Of a stretch of 64,000 bases of DNA, positions 41,825-52,461 are shown one piece after another. Under the pieces are notes generated by a model. It was not told where the DNA came from, made no database searches, and worked only from the letters and a program-made list of their open reading frames with translations. Source of the stretch: Agapetus fuscipes (taxonomy: Eukaryota > Arthropoda > Insecta > Trichoptera > Glossosomatidae); contig OX637337.1 in NCBI GenBank assembly GCA_951799405.1, positions 13,886,347 to 13,950,346 of the forward strand, in the 5' to 3' direction. The translations under genes and the position numbers were made by a program. Positions within the stretch are counted from its first letter, which is position 1; each line of letters begins with the position of its first letter.

Positions 41825-44800
41825 CTGAAAAAAAAGATTTTACATTACAAAAAATAAACAATTAATGGATTTCAAGAGATTCTACGTAAAATTTCAAACA
41901 TATTTAGTTTCCAAATAATAACATTTCGGATATTTGACGAACCATTGAAGGAGAATTTACAATATTATCGCCATGGATGTCTATCTATAATCTACGTTGC
42001 AAATATATATTGGCATTTAGGGCTCATATTTATTGTATGCCCACAAGCAGACACATGTAAGTTTGCGCTTACACATCGCACGTTTAATAATAAAGAGCAA
42101 TAACTCAAAAATTGGGAAAATCGAGATTATGTAATAAAACGCAAGAACAATGCGAGAAGAAAATGTAGAATGCGACAGCTGTTCAATTTTGGACGAATAT
42201 GACCGAGATAAAACATCGGACACCTTTTTCATCCCATACAAGTTGTACTGGTTGTCTGAACTACAAACGTGATTTCCCAACATTCTTATTTTTTGAGTTA
42301 TTTCTCTTTATTATTAAGCGTGCGACATGCTGCATGTGTACATACAAAATAAATCAAACCTCACGTGAACATAAACCTTGTGCTGCCTTTCCCTAAAACC
42401 CTTGGTGGCATTAGCAAAAGTGAACCAAGTTTTTATAACATAGAGGGTTAGCCTCATACACACCTTTTAGTCAAGGAATCTGCATCCCATAAAGACAAAC
42501 GTATCTATATATGAGGAAGGCAACATATGGTAAGTATGCATTTAACCTTAAAATTACAAATTTTTTTTTTTGGCATCTCACCCTGAAGGATGTTACAGCC
42601 GTTGATTCATCTTTTAGTTGCAGGAAGGGTTAAGAACTAATTTTAAACATATCGGTGATAATTTTAGATTTCTATACAATTTTTAAGAATAGATTTAAAC
42701 AAAATGCTATTAATTTTGGAGGAATTAAAAGCCAAAAGGTGTTCTATGTTTACTGGAAATGTTTTTTTTTTTATTTGAAATAAATATCAAATGCATCTCG
42801 TAAAGGGCATCCAAAAAAAAAGAGATCTATAGTTTCAAGATCCTGGCCGCAGTCACAGTCCCGGGATTCGATTAGCCCCAACTTGGGGCTGTTTAGTCTA
42901 ACGTGTCCAAAGCGCATATGGCAGATAATGGTGATGTGGTTTCTAGACAGTCTGGCTCCAGCAAACCATGGTCCAGATGGAATGGCTCCCTAAACACCTC
43001 TATAGCGGAGGCCCTTGGAGCTCCCTTGCCAAGAGGTATTCCACCTCTTAACAGTGGCACGCTCCAAGATCCTCAGTTGGTCGCTCTCTGTGATGGAAAA
43101 TCCAGATGAGGCACTCCCTTGCTGGACAGCCCATTTGGCTAGGGAATCCGCCCTTTCATTTCCTTCAATTCCACAGTGTGCAGGGATCCATACAATCTAC
43201 AATTACCGATTTAAATTTATTAATCATTATGAGTCATCGTTACAACTCATAAATAATAATGTGTTATTTTAAAGGCCAAGTAAAGAACCAAATATTCATT
43301 CTGAAAATATTTGGTTTCATCAATTACATTTGATTATAAATGTTTTATCAGCATCATAGCCAATGTCTTCAGGAGACTCCCTTGTTTTGCAGTGATCAAT
43401 GATATCTGTAATTTAAGTATCACTGTATCAGAGATGTATTAACATTTGAGGTTTATATTTAGTGCGCACCCACAAGCAACCTTGAAATTTAGCGCTTACA
43501 CATGCTGCATGTGTACTAACAAAATAAACCAAACCTCACATAAACCTAGCAATTCTTGCCCCCTTTCCCTGAAATGGGGGTCGCATTGGCAAAAGTGAAG
43601 TTTTTACAGCATGGAGGGTCATGTATCTAATCTAATCTGCAAAGATATATATCATTTAAGATTTATATTAAATGCATTCCCACAAGCAGACATGTATAAT
43701 TTCGCGCTAACACATGCCGCATGTGGACCTACAATATAAAAACCCAATCTCAAATGAACATAAGCCCTGCAACTGCCTCCTTCCCTGAAACAGGGGTGAC
43801 ATTGGCAAAGTGAACCATTTTTTACAGTATGGGTGGTCAGCCGCATACCAACCTATAAGTCAAGGAACATACATGACAAATTACATTTTATAAAACAATA
43901 AATAATAATACATGTATACATGAACATAAAAAAAAAACTAAAACATAAAACCAATTTCACTTTAATAAACCCTAGCCGCCAACATTACAGATCAACCACC
44001 ATTTCTTTCTATCCTTACATACTTCTTTCATTTCCTCCAGAGTCATAACCTTCTTCATACAAGCTCTTCTTTTATTATGACTGGATATTCCATTCATTCG
44101 CAATTTCGGATATTTGGTTCATCCATACCTTTCTCGGTCTTCCTCTACCACGACATCCATCTATTCTAGCATAACATATACTTTCTCGTCAGTCTTTCCT
44201 CATTCATTCTCTCCATATGCCCAAACCATCTTAACAAACTTCTTTTAATCTTCACTTTCACACTTTCTCTTACAAAATCATTCCTCACCCTGTCACTCCG
44301 TTTTTTCCCAATCGTACTTCTCAGGGATCTTTGTATAGGGATGAAAATGATCCATAGATTAGAAATTAACCTTACAGAGTTGGTGGTTGGCAGCCTGCAA
44401 GAGGCATGGAGAGTCTTGCACCTTTACATGATGAATGTTGCCACTGCCCATGAGGTACCAGTTGCAACAACTGTCAAAGTAAGGATCCGGATCTTCATGC
44501 AGGAGTTCAGCCAGTGTAACCACATATGTAGGAACCACCGCCGGACTTCTAGACACTTCTTTTAATTTCTTTTTTTTACCTAAAAAAATAAGTTTCTTTT
44601 AATGGAACATTCACATTCAAAATTTTAAAACTCGATGGCATCACAGGTTGTTGCCCATAGTAAATCAAAGATTGGTGTCCAGATAATCCAAGGTTTTTAT
44701 TTATTTTACAGCATTGTGAAATATATGTACATAGACATCTAATCTCAGATGTGATACATACGGTGAGTACAGCTTTAGCATCTTATTAAACTAATCTAAT

Positions 44801-47800
44801 CTAAGTTGCAAAGATATGTTACATTGGAGATTCACATTACATGCATTCTCACAACCAGACATGTACAAGTTCGCGCTAACACATGCCTCATGTGAGCCTA
44901 CAACATGTCGGGGTTACAGCCGCGGGGGCCAACAGGGCTGATCTTTCTAGCGTGTTTCGAATGGAACAACGTTGGTTCGATCCCCACTTGGGTCACTTGA
45001 CTTTAACTTTGACCCTGGTTCAACAGATGTTATTGGGTAATTATTATTTAATAATTCATTAATAATAAACCATAATGAATTTTTAAATGATGATATTAAT
45101 ACCTGTTTCTGGCCAGGCAGAATAGGTTGGTGAATTGCCTTCCTCTTCACAAATCTATTTAAAAAAAAAAAAAAAAATTAACATAAAAACCTAATCTTAA
45201 ATGGACATACACCCTGCAACTCTTGCCGTCCTTCCCTGAAACAGGGGTGACATTGGCAAAGTAAACCATTTTTACAGCATGGGTGGTCAGCCGCATACCA
45301 ACCTATGAGTCAAGGAGCATACTTGACAAATTACATTTTTTTGAATCAATAAATAATAATATAGGTATATGGACATCAAAAAATAAAACATAAAACAAAT
45401 TTCACTTTAATAAACCCTACCTTCATAATATTGAAGTGAAGTACATATAACTGTATGTTTTTTTTTTTTTTTTTTTCTTTTTTTATTGAAATAATATAAA
45501 CAAGTTACATTTCCCAGGAGTTACATAAACTCATTTGGGACTTGGTACTTATACTCTTACACAATACTTAAAACTAGCCATACAATATAATTAAAAAAAT
45601 ATTAATAAAATAACAATTACTGAAGCAAACAAAGACAGAAGAGAATTAGCGTCTCATACCCAAAATAAAACAAAATCATCACACTGGTACAGCATCATTG
45701 TAAAAGGACTCTAAGAAATAAGACTTTATTGCATCATTTTGTTGTTTATTTTTCATATCCCTCTTTATTTTTATCGGAAGTCCATTGTATAGGGACTGTG
45801 CAACATTTGAAAGAGACCTCCTTCCAAACTTTGTCGATCGAAAACCTTTAATATGTAGATTTTCTGAGCTTCGAGTATTATAATTATGAAAATCATTATT
45901 ATAATGGTACTCTAAATTTGTGTGAATTGAGGATTTTAGAATTTTAATAATGGTGACAGTGATGTCGTACAATGGTAGGACCTTGAATGGAAGAACATTG
46001 CTCTGTCGATAAATGTCCTTCACGCATGTATCATATGGTATGCCAAGAATGTTCCTCAAAGCTCTGTTTTGCACAACTTGCAGCTCCGATATTTGTTTTT
46101 TGGTGGCAACCCCCCATATGCAAGTAAGATACGAAAGGTGGGAATGGATCATGGCATAGTAAATAGCGAGTAATGTTGACTTTGGAAGTAAATCCCTTAG
46201 TCTGTACAGAACGCCAGTAATTGGCACTATTTTTTATTTAATATGGTCAAATTGGTAATTCCAAGAAAGTTGTGGATCAATATATCTATAATCTATAATC
46301 TATAATCTAAGTTGCAAAGATATATTCATTTAAAGCTCTCAGATGTATGCCCACAAACCAACAAGTGTAGTTCGCGCTTACAAATGCTGAATGTGTACTT
46401 ACAAATAAAATCCAAACCTCAAATGAACATAAGCCCCACAACTTTTGCCGACCTTCCCTGAAACAGGGGTGACATTGGCAAAGTGAACCATTTTTTACAG
46501 TATGGGTGGTCAGCCTCATACCAACCTATAAGTCAAGGAAGATATATAAACCAAGATATCTAACAAAGCTGACTTTCTCAATATTATTCGATCCAATAGT
46601 AATATTAAAGGACATATTTCTCGATTTTCCAAACAGCATATATGACGTTTTCTTGACATTCAAACTTAATTTATTTAACCTTAACCAATTAGCAAGATGT
46701 GAAACATCTCTTTTCATTAAATTTTCTAGTTCTTCTCTCGTTTGCGAATGATAAAAAATGATGGTATCGTCTGCGTATAGTTGGAGGGTACCTCGAATAT
46801 CCCATGTAGTTATATCATTGATATAAACAAGGAATAGAAGAGGCCCGAGAATAGAACCTTGGGGTACACCACATTGTATTTTAGTGAATTCGCTGGAAAA
46901 TTTCCCAATTTGAACTGCACAGGATCTATTTGTAAGATAATTGGTAAACAGTTTTAATGGAGTTCCTTTGATTCCCAAATGTTCCAATTTATTCAGCAGA
47001 ATTTTGTGGTCGACCGTATCAAAGGCTTTCTGTAAATCTACAAAAATGCCTGCGACATATTGACCATCATCTAAATTTTTTTGTAAATTCGATATGAAAT
47101 CAAAGACTGCACATTTTGTGTTAGAATGCTTTCGAAATCCATACTGTTGTGGTGCAAGAATCTTGTTAGAAATGAGATATTCGGTGAATCTATCTTTAAT
47201 GACATGTTCAAATATTTTTGAAAATATTGAAAGTATCGAGATTGGTCGATAGTTGGAAACATTTTTTTTACAGTTGCCTTTATAAATCGGGACTATTTTT
47301 GCTATCTTAAGCTGATCTGGAAATATACCACTTGACAGTGAATCGTTTATTAAAAGTACAAGGTGATCAGCTAACTGATCCTGACAGATTTGGACAAGCG
47401 CAGGCGTGATACAATCAACACCAGGAGCTGATCTCTTCTTAAGATTTGAAATAATAAGCAAGATTTCCGATTTACTTGTTTTAGGCAAACTAAAAAAACA
47501 ATTTGCTCTGGGTACAGTTCTAATTGTGCATGTGTCACCTGAAAGTGATTGAATTCTATCTGCCAACGAAATACCAACTGAGGCAAAAAAATTATTGAAT
47601 TCTGTGCAGATTTGATTTGGTTCCTTTATCTCTGTATCATCTTTTAAAATGCAATCAACTTGGGTTTTTTCATCTCTCGTAGTGTTCGATAGGATTGAAT
47701 TTATTGTTTTCCATGTTTGTCTAGGGTTATTAGCATTTTGTGAAAAGACATCCTTATAGTACATATTTTTTATATATCTCCTATAATTTGTGACCTTATT

Positions 47801-50800
47801 TCTAAATTTGACTTTAAGATGTTTCAGAGACACATTTGAAGGATCCTGCTTCCACTGTTTGAAAATTATATTTCTCTCTTTTATAAGTGAGTCCAATTTA
47901 GAGTCAAACCAAGGTGTGTTTCCTTTACGTCTGTCTCCTATTTTGAATTTAGGTGTAAATTTACAAGAATCCACCACTCCATGAAAACATTCTATAAACT
48001 TAGCATAATTTGAGTTGACATCTTCTCTTTCATCATAAGGAAATTTTTGAGTCCTTAGACATTCCTTCAGCATTACATTGTTTATTTTGGGGTACATGAG
48101 CATCGGTGTGGGCAATCTATTGTTTGAATTCAATTTTAAACTATTGTAATACTCAATAATCAAAATGCTATGATCACTAGTTGTACCAAGAATTAAAAAC
48201 AAATATGGACAAAGAACGTTGGATTACCTTGTGCCAAAAATGTTTAATTTGTTGCCAAAGGACTTTAAAAAGGAATCTACAAACATTAATAAAATTATAA
48301 TATCTTTGAAGATTTGGCTGGGAGAAAGAACTTTCTTATATTAATTACATTAACTATATTTGTGTTTTTACTCTACTCTTGTCTCCTAATTTTAACTTTA
48401 ATTTACTTTTTATTTCATACTAGCACTAAATACTAAGACTTTTATTTTTTAATTTGATTGTTGCACCCGATGACAAACTGAAAATTTTTGGTTTATCGGG
48501 ACAAAAATGTTTAATTTTTAAGATTTAATATTTCTTGTAAAAATTGTTTATGAAATAAAAAAAAAAAAAAAAAAAACTGATTGGAGTATCAATATTTGAT
48601 ATGGTATAACATATGCTATTCCTATTAGATATAATGTGATCAATCAAAGACTCACTTGTTTCTGTGGTTCTTGTTGGAAATACTCTGTTACATATGAAAA
48701 AACTATATGACTCTAACGTATCGCAATATTTTTTATTGATTGAGAGACTTTATTTATGTCAATGTTGAAGTCACCTATGATTAGTGTGTCTTGTTTGGAA
48801 TCTTGTAACACTGCTTCCAAATTAATCATAAAATCACTCAAATCAGAGTCAGGCTTCCTATAAATTGCAAAAATATTGAATTTTTTAAAAAGTTTACTTT
48901 GCACACTTAAGCCCAGAATAGAATTGTCAGTGGTGGTAGTTTTGATGATGGTTCTACTTAACATGTTGTGGGTATAAATTGCCACTCCTCCTCCTCTTCT
49001 ACTGATGCGATTGGCAAATGCACCTTGATAGCCTTCAATATTAAAAAAAGCCTCATCCCCTTCATTCAGCCAGGTTTCCGTTATAACCAGGATATGGACG
49101 GTGTTATGCATCTTGAGAATTTCTTCAATATCATCCATTTTATTTTTAACACTTCTAGAATTGAGATACATCACTGTCAAACAATCTATTCCTGGAGTAT
49201 AATCTTGGATGTTCCTGTACTTGTATTCCGCATGGTTTCCTTTATTGACATTGTCAACATCTCTCTTGTCTCTCCTGTATTTTATTTTGTTTGGGTGAAC
49301 ACCCCAGTACCATGGTAGTCAGATTCACGACTAGGATTCTTTGCAATCATGCCTAGGAACTTGGCCAAATTACATCACATTTTTTCCATGGTTTAATGGA
49401 CATGGTAATTTTTTTTAATTAGATTTTTTTCTCAGAGGATAAATGCCAAAGGTCCTTGTGACCAGGGTTCTAAGCAAACGATAATATGATATTTGTATTT
49501 TCCCAAGAGTTGGAACACAGTGAGTCACCTATGTATTTGGGTGTTCGTTTACGTTCTTTAACCTTTCGGAGACACTGTGAAGAGGTTGAAGGAAAAGTAT
49601 GCTCCCGAAATAATATTATCAGGAAATTAACTAACACTAAATGGGGAGCTCAACCCCACGTCCTGAGAACCTCGTCCCTGGCGCTGTGCTTGTGTGCAGC
49701 CGAATACGCTGCACCGGTGTGGTACAACTCAACACACACAAAGAGAGTGGATGCAGCAATTAATGAGACAGTCAGAATAATATCTGGCTGCCTAAAACCG
49801 ACACCCATAAAAGAAATCTATCCAATAGTGGGAATTGCTTCTCCTAAAATCAGAAGAAGTGTAGCGGCAGAGATTGAGCGTAATAAACAACACACCGACC
49901 CTCGACATCCTATGATCTCAGGTGCGACCTCAATGCAGACTCAAGTCGAGAAGAAGTTTCCTGGAGACGACGTCCCCGGTGGTTGGCCTCCCTGGCGCCC
50001 GACGGCTGTCTCTATGGAGAGATAATACCGAGTCCACGTTGCTCCCTCAGGTGGAGGAAATATCAGTGGGTCACAAGCTACCAAACACAACATGGAGGGC
50101 ACTCAATAGACTCAGAACAGGTGTCTCCCGTTGCTACAGTAACCTCAAAAGATGGGGTTACAGAGATGAAGAAACCTGCGAGTGTGGCTCCGTGCAAAAC
50201 AATGAACATCTTTTCTCTTGTCCCCTGATTGGAGCAACGTGCACGCTTGAAGACGTAGTGATGGCGAGCGAGAATGGAGTTCATGTGGCCGAGTATTGGG
50301 GGCTGCACATATGATGGTGTTCCGGACACGGAAAGTAAGTAATTATTTTCCCCAGCAACCGGCCTTTTTTGTTTTGAATTCATGCTGCCCATTAATGCGA
50401 TCAACTCTGTTTTTGCAATAATATGTGCAAGCTATTATAGCAGGTATTTTATATAGTAAAAAATTGTAGAACAATATTTGTTATGTTTACTTGATCTCTG
50501 AAGTCCTTCATGCTTTGATCTGATCCTCTGTATCTTGGTCTTCCATTCCTGCTTGAGCCTGACGTCCTTCAGCGCCGCATCCTCTCCCACAGGCGCGGGA
50601 GCATTCAGGGGAACTGGCATCGTGCTGTGCAGGGGAAACGGACCGTACGAATGCTGGACCTGATCAACGTTGGAAAGTTCCAGATGCGTTTTGAGGTTAT
50701 GTCCCAGCAACAGGTCATGAGGTGTGTAGGAGGACCGAGCGTTCTTGACGAGCTTCTCCAGATACGAGGTAACCTTGACGGCTGTAACATCTTCATCTTG

Positions 50801-50821
50801 GAGCTTTTTGATGCGTTCATC
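40479..50821 (-). CDS. Beta-propeller-type protein, possibly TAF1C-like Pol I factor (3' exons)
   Basis: Three exons join in phase on the - strand: 50821-50491, 44579-44376 and 41824-40479. Together they are 1881 bases, giving 626 aa plus the stop. Acceptors are TCTCGCAG, TTTTTTTAG and TTTTTTTTCAG; donors are TCAA|GTAAAC and CTCT|GTAAGG. The first exon begins in phase 0, so at least one upstream exon is missing, beyond the satellite region or off the window. The middle holds VVTLAELLHEDPDPYFDSC. The last exon has repeated strand-like segments (LYYICADGSVNLYDLN, IIFITNKNAVKIFDVRT, FYSVSTHGLYLYDLRSG) that look like degenerate WD-type blades. A conserved-looking tail around ITANELLGMWDIEEPE follows. 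The blade spacing and LYDLRSG followed by a KWS motif suggest TAF1C, the SL1/TIF-IB subunit for rRNA transcription. Another nuclear WD-like protein is possible. The function is tentative; that it is a real spliced gene is well supported. Confidence 0.8.
41985..42472 (-). repeat. Tail unit split by a MITE
   Basis: Both ends of a diverged tail unit are recognisable, with TTCCTTGACTAAAAGGTGTG at its 5' end on the - strand. The middle is interrupted at ACACAT by 42077-42324. Confidence 0.82.
42077..42324. mobile_element. MITE, 248 bp, TSD ACAT
   Basis: Inverted ends of about 38 bp (CGCACGTTTAATAATAAAGA with its inverse at 42305-42324, continuing through ATAACTCAAAAA). ACAT is duplicated on both sides. 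Frames inside it, on either strand, are not coding. Confidence 0.85.
42562..43200 (-). mobile_element. I-clade LINE 3' fragment with RNase H domain
   Basis: On the - strand near 43190 it reads WIPAHCGIEGNERADSLAKW, the RNase H signature of I/R1-type LINEs. This is followed by NHITIICHMRFGHVR and a cysteine-containing RDCDCGQD. At least one stop interrupts it. A T run at 42562-42572 marks a short poly(A) end, with AATTAC possibly duplicated on both sides. Confidence 0.82.
43425..43618 (-). repeat. Tail unit, truncated
   Basis: Shows GAGGTTTATATTTAG-like and GAAATGGGGGTCGCATTGGC blocks of the unit; lacks the 5' boundary and abuts the next copy. Confidence 0.78.
43628..43865 (-). repeat. Tail unit joined to LINE-A fragment
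   Basis: TTCCTTGACTTATAGGTTGG to TTTGCAGATTAGATTAGATA on the - strand; directly downstream of the LINE-A 3' UTR at 43866. Confidence 0.9.
43866..44326 (-). mobile_element. LINE-A copy 4, short 3' fragment
   Basis: About 110 bases of 3' UTR and the last roughly 115 codons ([10 protein letters not shown] region, LICNVGG end), with several one- to three-base deletions that break the frame. The 5' truncation point lies near the TAF1C-like middle exon. Confidence 0.85.
44376..44579 (-). CDS. TAF1C-like gene, middle exon
   Basis: 204 bases, phase 1 to 1, joining both neighbours without a stop. It encodes KKKLKEVSRSPAVVPTYVV and CNWYLMGSGNIHHVK. A LINE-A fragment ends about 50 bases downstream of its donor. 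Confidence 0.78.
44785..45318 (-). repeat. Tail unit split by SINE-2
   Basis: Two halves, 44785-44905 and 45180-45318, of one unit running from CTCCTTGACTCATAGGTTGG to CAACTTAGATTAGATTAGTT on the - strand. It is followed at 45319-45425 by the LINE-A 3' UTR, cut just before the ORF end, so it is a fifth LINE-A copy. Confidence 0.85.
44906..45178 (+). repeat. SINE-2 family (copy 2)
   Basis: GGGGTTACAGCCGCGGGGGC head, B box GGTTCGATCCC, GACCCTGGTTCAACAGATGT, GGCCAGGCAGAATAGGTTGG and a CACAAATCTATTTAA end with 16 or so A. The body contains about 60 extra AT-rich bases compared with 13085-13291. Confidence 0.8.
45512..45540 (-). other. LINE-D 3' UTR stem-loop
   Basis: TCCCA/TGGGA outer and GAGTT/AACTC inner pairs around ACATA, about 35 bases before the poly(A). 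Confidence 0.55.
46276..46541 (-). repeat. Tail unit inserted in LINE-D
   Basis: A complete unit, from TTCCTTGACTTATAGGTTGG to three ATTATAG-like repeats. ATATAT is present at both junctions, and the LINE-D frame on the two sides reads consistently as GLYI then DPQLSW. It is a clean, independent insertion with the constant 5' boundary and no LINE-A sequence. Confidence 0.93.
48190..48578 (+). mobile_element. LINE-E 3' fragment with poly(A)
   Basis: It begins with the RT C-terminus (RIKNKYGQRTLDYLVPKMF, ending WLGERTFLY and a stop). The 3' UTR has a stem-loop at 48466-48500 and the copy ends in a 21-base A run. It is inserted in the LINE-D endonuclease region. Confidence 0.88.
48466..48500 (+). 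other. LINE-E 3' UTR stem-loop
   Basis: CCCGAT/ATCGGG outer and AAAC/GTTT inner pairs, about 57 bases before the poly(A). Confidence 0.6.
49486..50314 (+). mobile_element. Jockey-like LINE C-terminal fragment, frameshifted
   Basis: The first frame reads YLGVRLRSLTFRRHCEE, VCSRNNIIRKLTNTKWG, and LCLCAAEYAAPVWYNS. After a shift near 50025 a second frame gives WRALNRLRTGVSRCYSNL and the cysteine/histidine motif CECGSVQNNEHLFSCPL. These are the RT C-terminal and zinc-knuckle features of Jockey-type elements. 5'-truncated and dead; it ends about 180 bases from the TAF1C-like exon. Confidence 0.85.
50491..50821 (-). CDS. TAF1C-like gene, first exon in window
   Basis: 331 bases, phase 0 to 1. It encodes a charged region starting DERIKKLQDEDVTAVKV, then LLLGHNLKTHLEL, a proline-rich SYGPFPLHSTMPVPLNAPAP and a basic KIQRIRSKHEG. 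Its high GC content against the AT-rich flanks supports an exon. Confidence 0.8.
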
Positions 50822-51477
50822 CTGCGAGAAGCCGATAAAATTAATGTTAACCTTACAAATAAGCAACAGAAAATAAAATAATCTAAAAATCAAGCATGAC
50901 GGTTACCATTTTTACTTGTTAAAAGTTAAATGCTACTAAAATAATAAAATTGAGACACGAGGAGCGAATCACAACCGGTGTGAAGACAGCCTGACCACAG
51001 AGTATATAGGTACTTAGAGAACCCACTCTATAGCTTAGGGGTAGGTACGTACTTCGAAACCCCCCTTCCTCGCCTTCTTACTTCCCTTCCATACATTCTG
51101 CGTATTGGACTATGATCTTGTATGCATGTGTGTATTATACACGCGGCACGCGGGTACACTCACACCACTATAATCATATATTATTATCTGCCATGATATT
51201 ATTTATTAATATTATTATAATTGCTTTAAGCTGTCAAAATAAAACGCTTATATTTTGCACAATATTTATTTATTCTAGAAAGATTAGTCATACAATCACA
51301 AAAATACACACTGTAAAGAAAAATATTAATTAAAAAAACCTCAATGTAAAAAACACAAATGATATGGCAAAAATAAACGTAGGTAAACAATCAAATAGGC
51401 ACCTGTCTATTGTCAAGGACACTGGCATTCTGTATCTGTATTTCTTGCAAAAGTTTTGGATCCCTGATGATTGTCCC
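50822..51477. other. Upstream intron of TAF1C-like gene
   Basis: An isolated 19-base match to the foldback terminal repeat (CCGGTGTGAAGACAGCCTGA) lies at 50974-50993 and is followed by CCACAGAGTATATAGG. Otherwise nothing recognisable. Confidence 0.55.
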
Positions 51478-51515
51478 CTGATGATGGCCTGAGGACCGGA
51501 AATGTTTATAATATG
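51478..51515 (+). ncRNA. Hammerhead-like core, degenerate
   Basis: CTGATGA, then a GGCC...GGACC hairpin region, then GGAAA. It resembles the CUGANGA-stem II-GAAA layout, but stem II is imperfect and stems I and III are not evident. Possibly a Penelope-like remnant. Confidence 0.3.
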
Positions 51516-51549
51516 AAATCTATACACTTTAATTTCACTTTCTTCGGCT

Positions 51550-51800
51550 CATCAGCCGACAGCCTTCAAGGCTCAGGGACACCTGCACCACTCTGCCTTG
51601 TGCTGCTTCCCTCCATAGTCGCCTCACTCCCAAAACTTCGGCGTTGGCTTCGACGTTCTCTGCCCACCGCATCCTACGTCCCGAGTGGTCTAACGCCTGA
51701 GGGGGCACCATCCAAGACAGTTCTGATGATCCTGGAGTCTTCTGCACGTGCTACGTGTCCGGCCACTGGAGTCTTCTTGATTTCATTAATCTCTACACTC
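51550..51800 (-). mobile_element. LINE 3' fragment (GHVARAE...RRMRW type), frameshifted
   Basis: On the - strand one frame reads GHVARAEDSRIIRTVLDGA and a second reads RRMRWAENVEANAEVLGV then RLWREAAQGR. Together these form the C-terminal tail typical of RTE/CR1-group RT proteins. GC-rich relative to the neighbourhood. Confidence 0.65.
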
Positions 51801-52461
51801 TTCAATAATAGTGAAAATACAACAGTTAATTTCAAATACGCTTGACGTTTGTGGCGCCCATAGAGTAGGGTGGCGCCCCGGGCCAAAATCCTACACACAG
51901 TTCAACCATCATTATAAAATATTTTTTCATCAGTTTTTTTTTAATAAAAAATGAGCAATTTAATAAATACTTAACAAAATAAAGTTTATTGGCGCTTAAA
52001 CTCTTTTTTTACATGAATAACAGTAAATATAAATTATTATTTCAAATTTATTTACGCTCATTCTGATTTCAGTTTAAAAAACGACCTCTTCCCCTTCCTC
52101 CTTCTTCATAACCATACATTCCGCGTACCATAGATCGATTACAATATGGCTTCCGAATTATAAAACAGGGTAACCAGTAGCAAAATACTTGTGAACGGGG
52201 TCTGAGCCTGACAGGTGCTAGCCTGACAGCTGGGGAAATCTGGGGATGTAAACGAAAAAACCCGTTTCCCTAAATGTATGGATTATTTTTTTTTTAGAGA
52301 AAAAATTATATTTTAACAATTTATAGGTATAAAAACATTTAAAGACCAAATGCGTTCACAAATAAACTTAATTAATCTTTCGCAAACAAAAATATACACG
52401 AAAAGGCGTATCCTTCACATATTCATAAAGCTTTGTAAATGCCTTTATGTCAACTGTTTGT

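Larger units (their letters stand above)
45679..49180 (-). pseudogene. LINE-D endonuclease/reverse transcriptase, disrupted
   Basis: The endonuclease part (49180-48580) has MYLNSRSVKNK, VITETWL, RGGGVAIYT, IIGDFNIDI and, after a frameshift near 48713, SLIDHIIS; LGTTSDHSIL lies beyond the LINE-E insertion. The RT part (48202-46526) has NYRPISILSIFSKIFEH, GIFVDLQKAFDTVDHKIL, CGVPQGSILGPLLFLVYIND and the catalytic LYADDTIIF. The C-terminal part continues past the tail-unit insertion as 46227-45679 (LRDLLPKSTLLAIYYAM, QVVQNRALRNILG). Both insertions and at least one frameshift inactivate it. Confidence 0.87.
45455..49330 (-). mobile_element. LINE-D (CR1/Jockey-like), near full length, twice interrupted
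   Basis: Poly(A) end (T run at 45460-45478), 3' stem-loop at 45512-45540, RT and endonuclease domains. Insertions: a tail unit at 46276-46541 flanked by ATATAT, and a LINE-E 3' fragment at 48190-48578 of opposite orientation. The 5' limit near 49330 is where the readable frame stops. It lies in the intron of the TAF1C-like gene, same strand. Confidence 0.88.

Noticed and set aside
51471..51845. 124-codon + strand frame in GC-rich DNA
   Set aside because: The opposite strand shows LINE C-terminal motifs in two frames; the + frame is its shadow.
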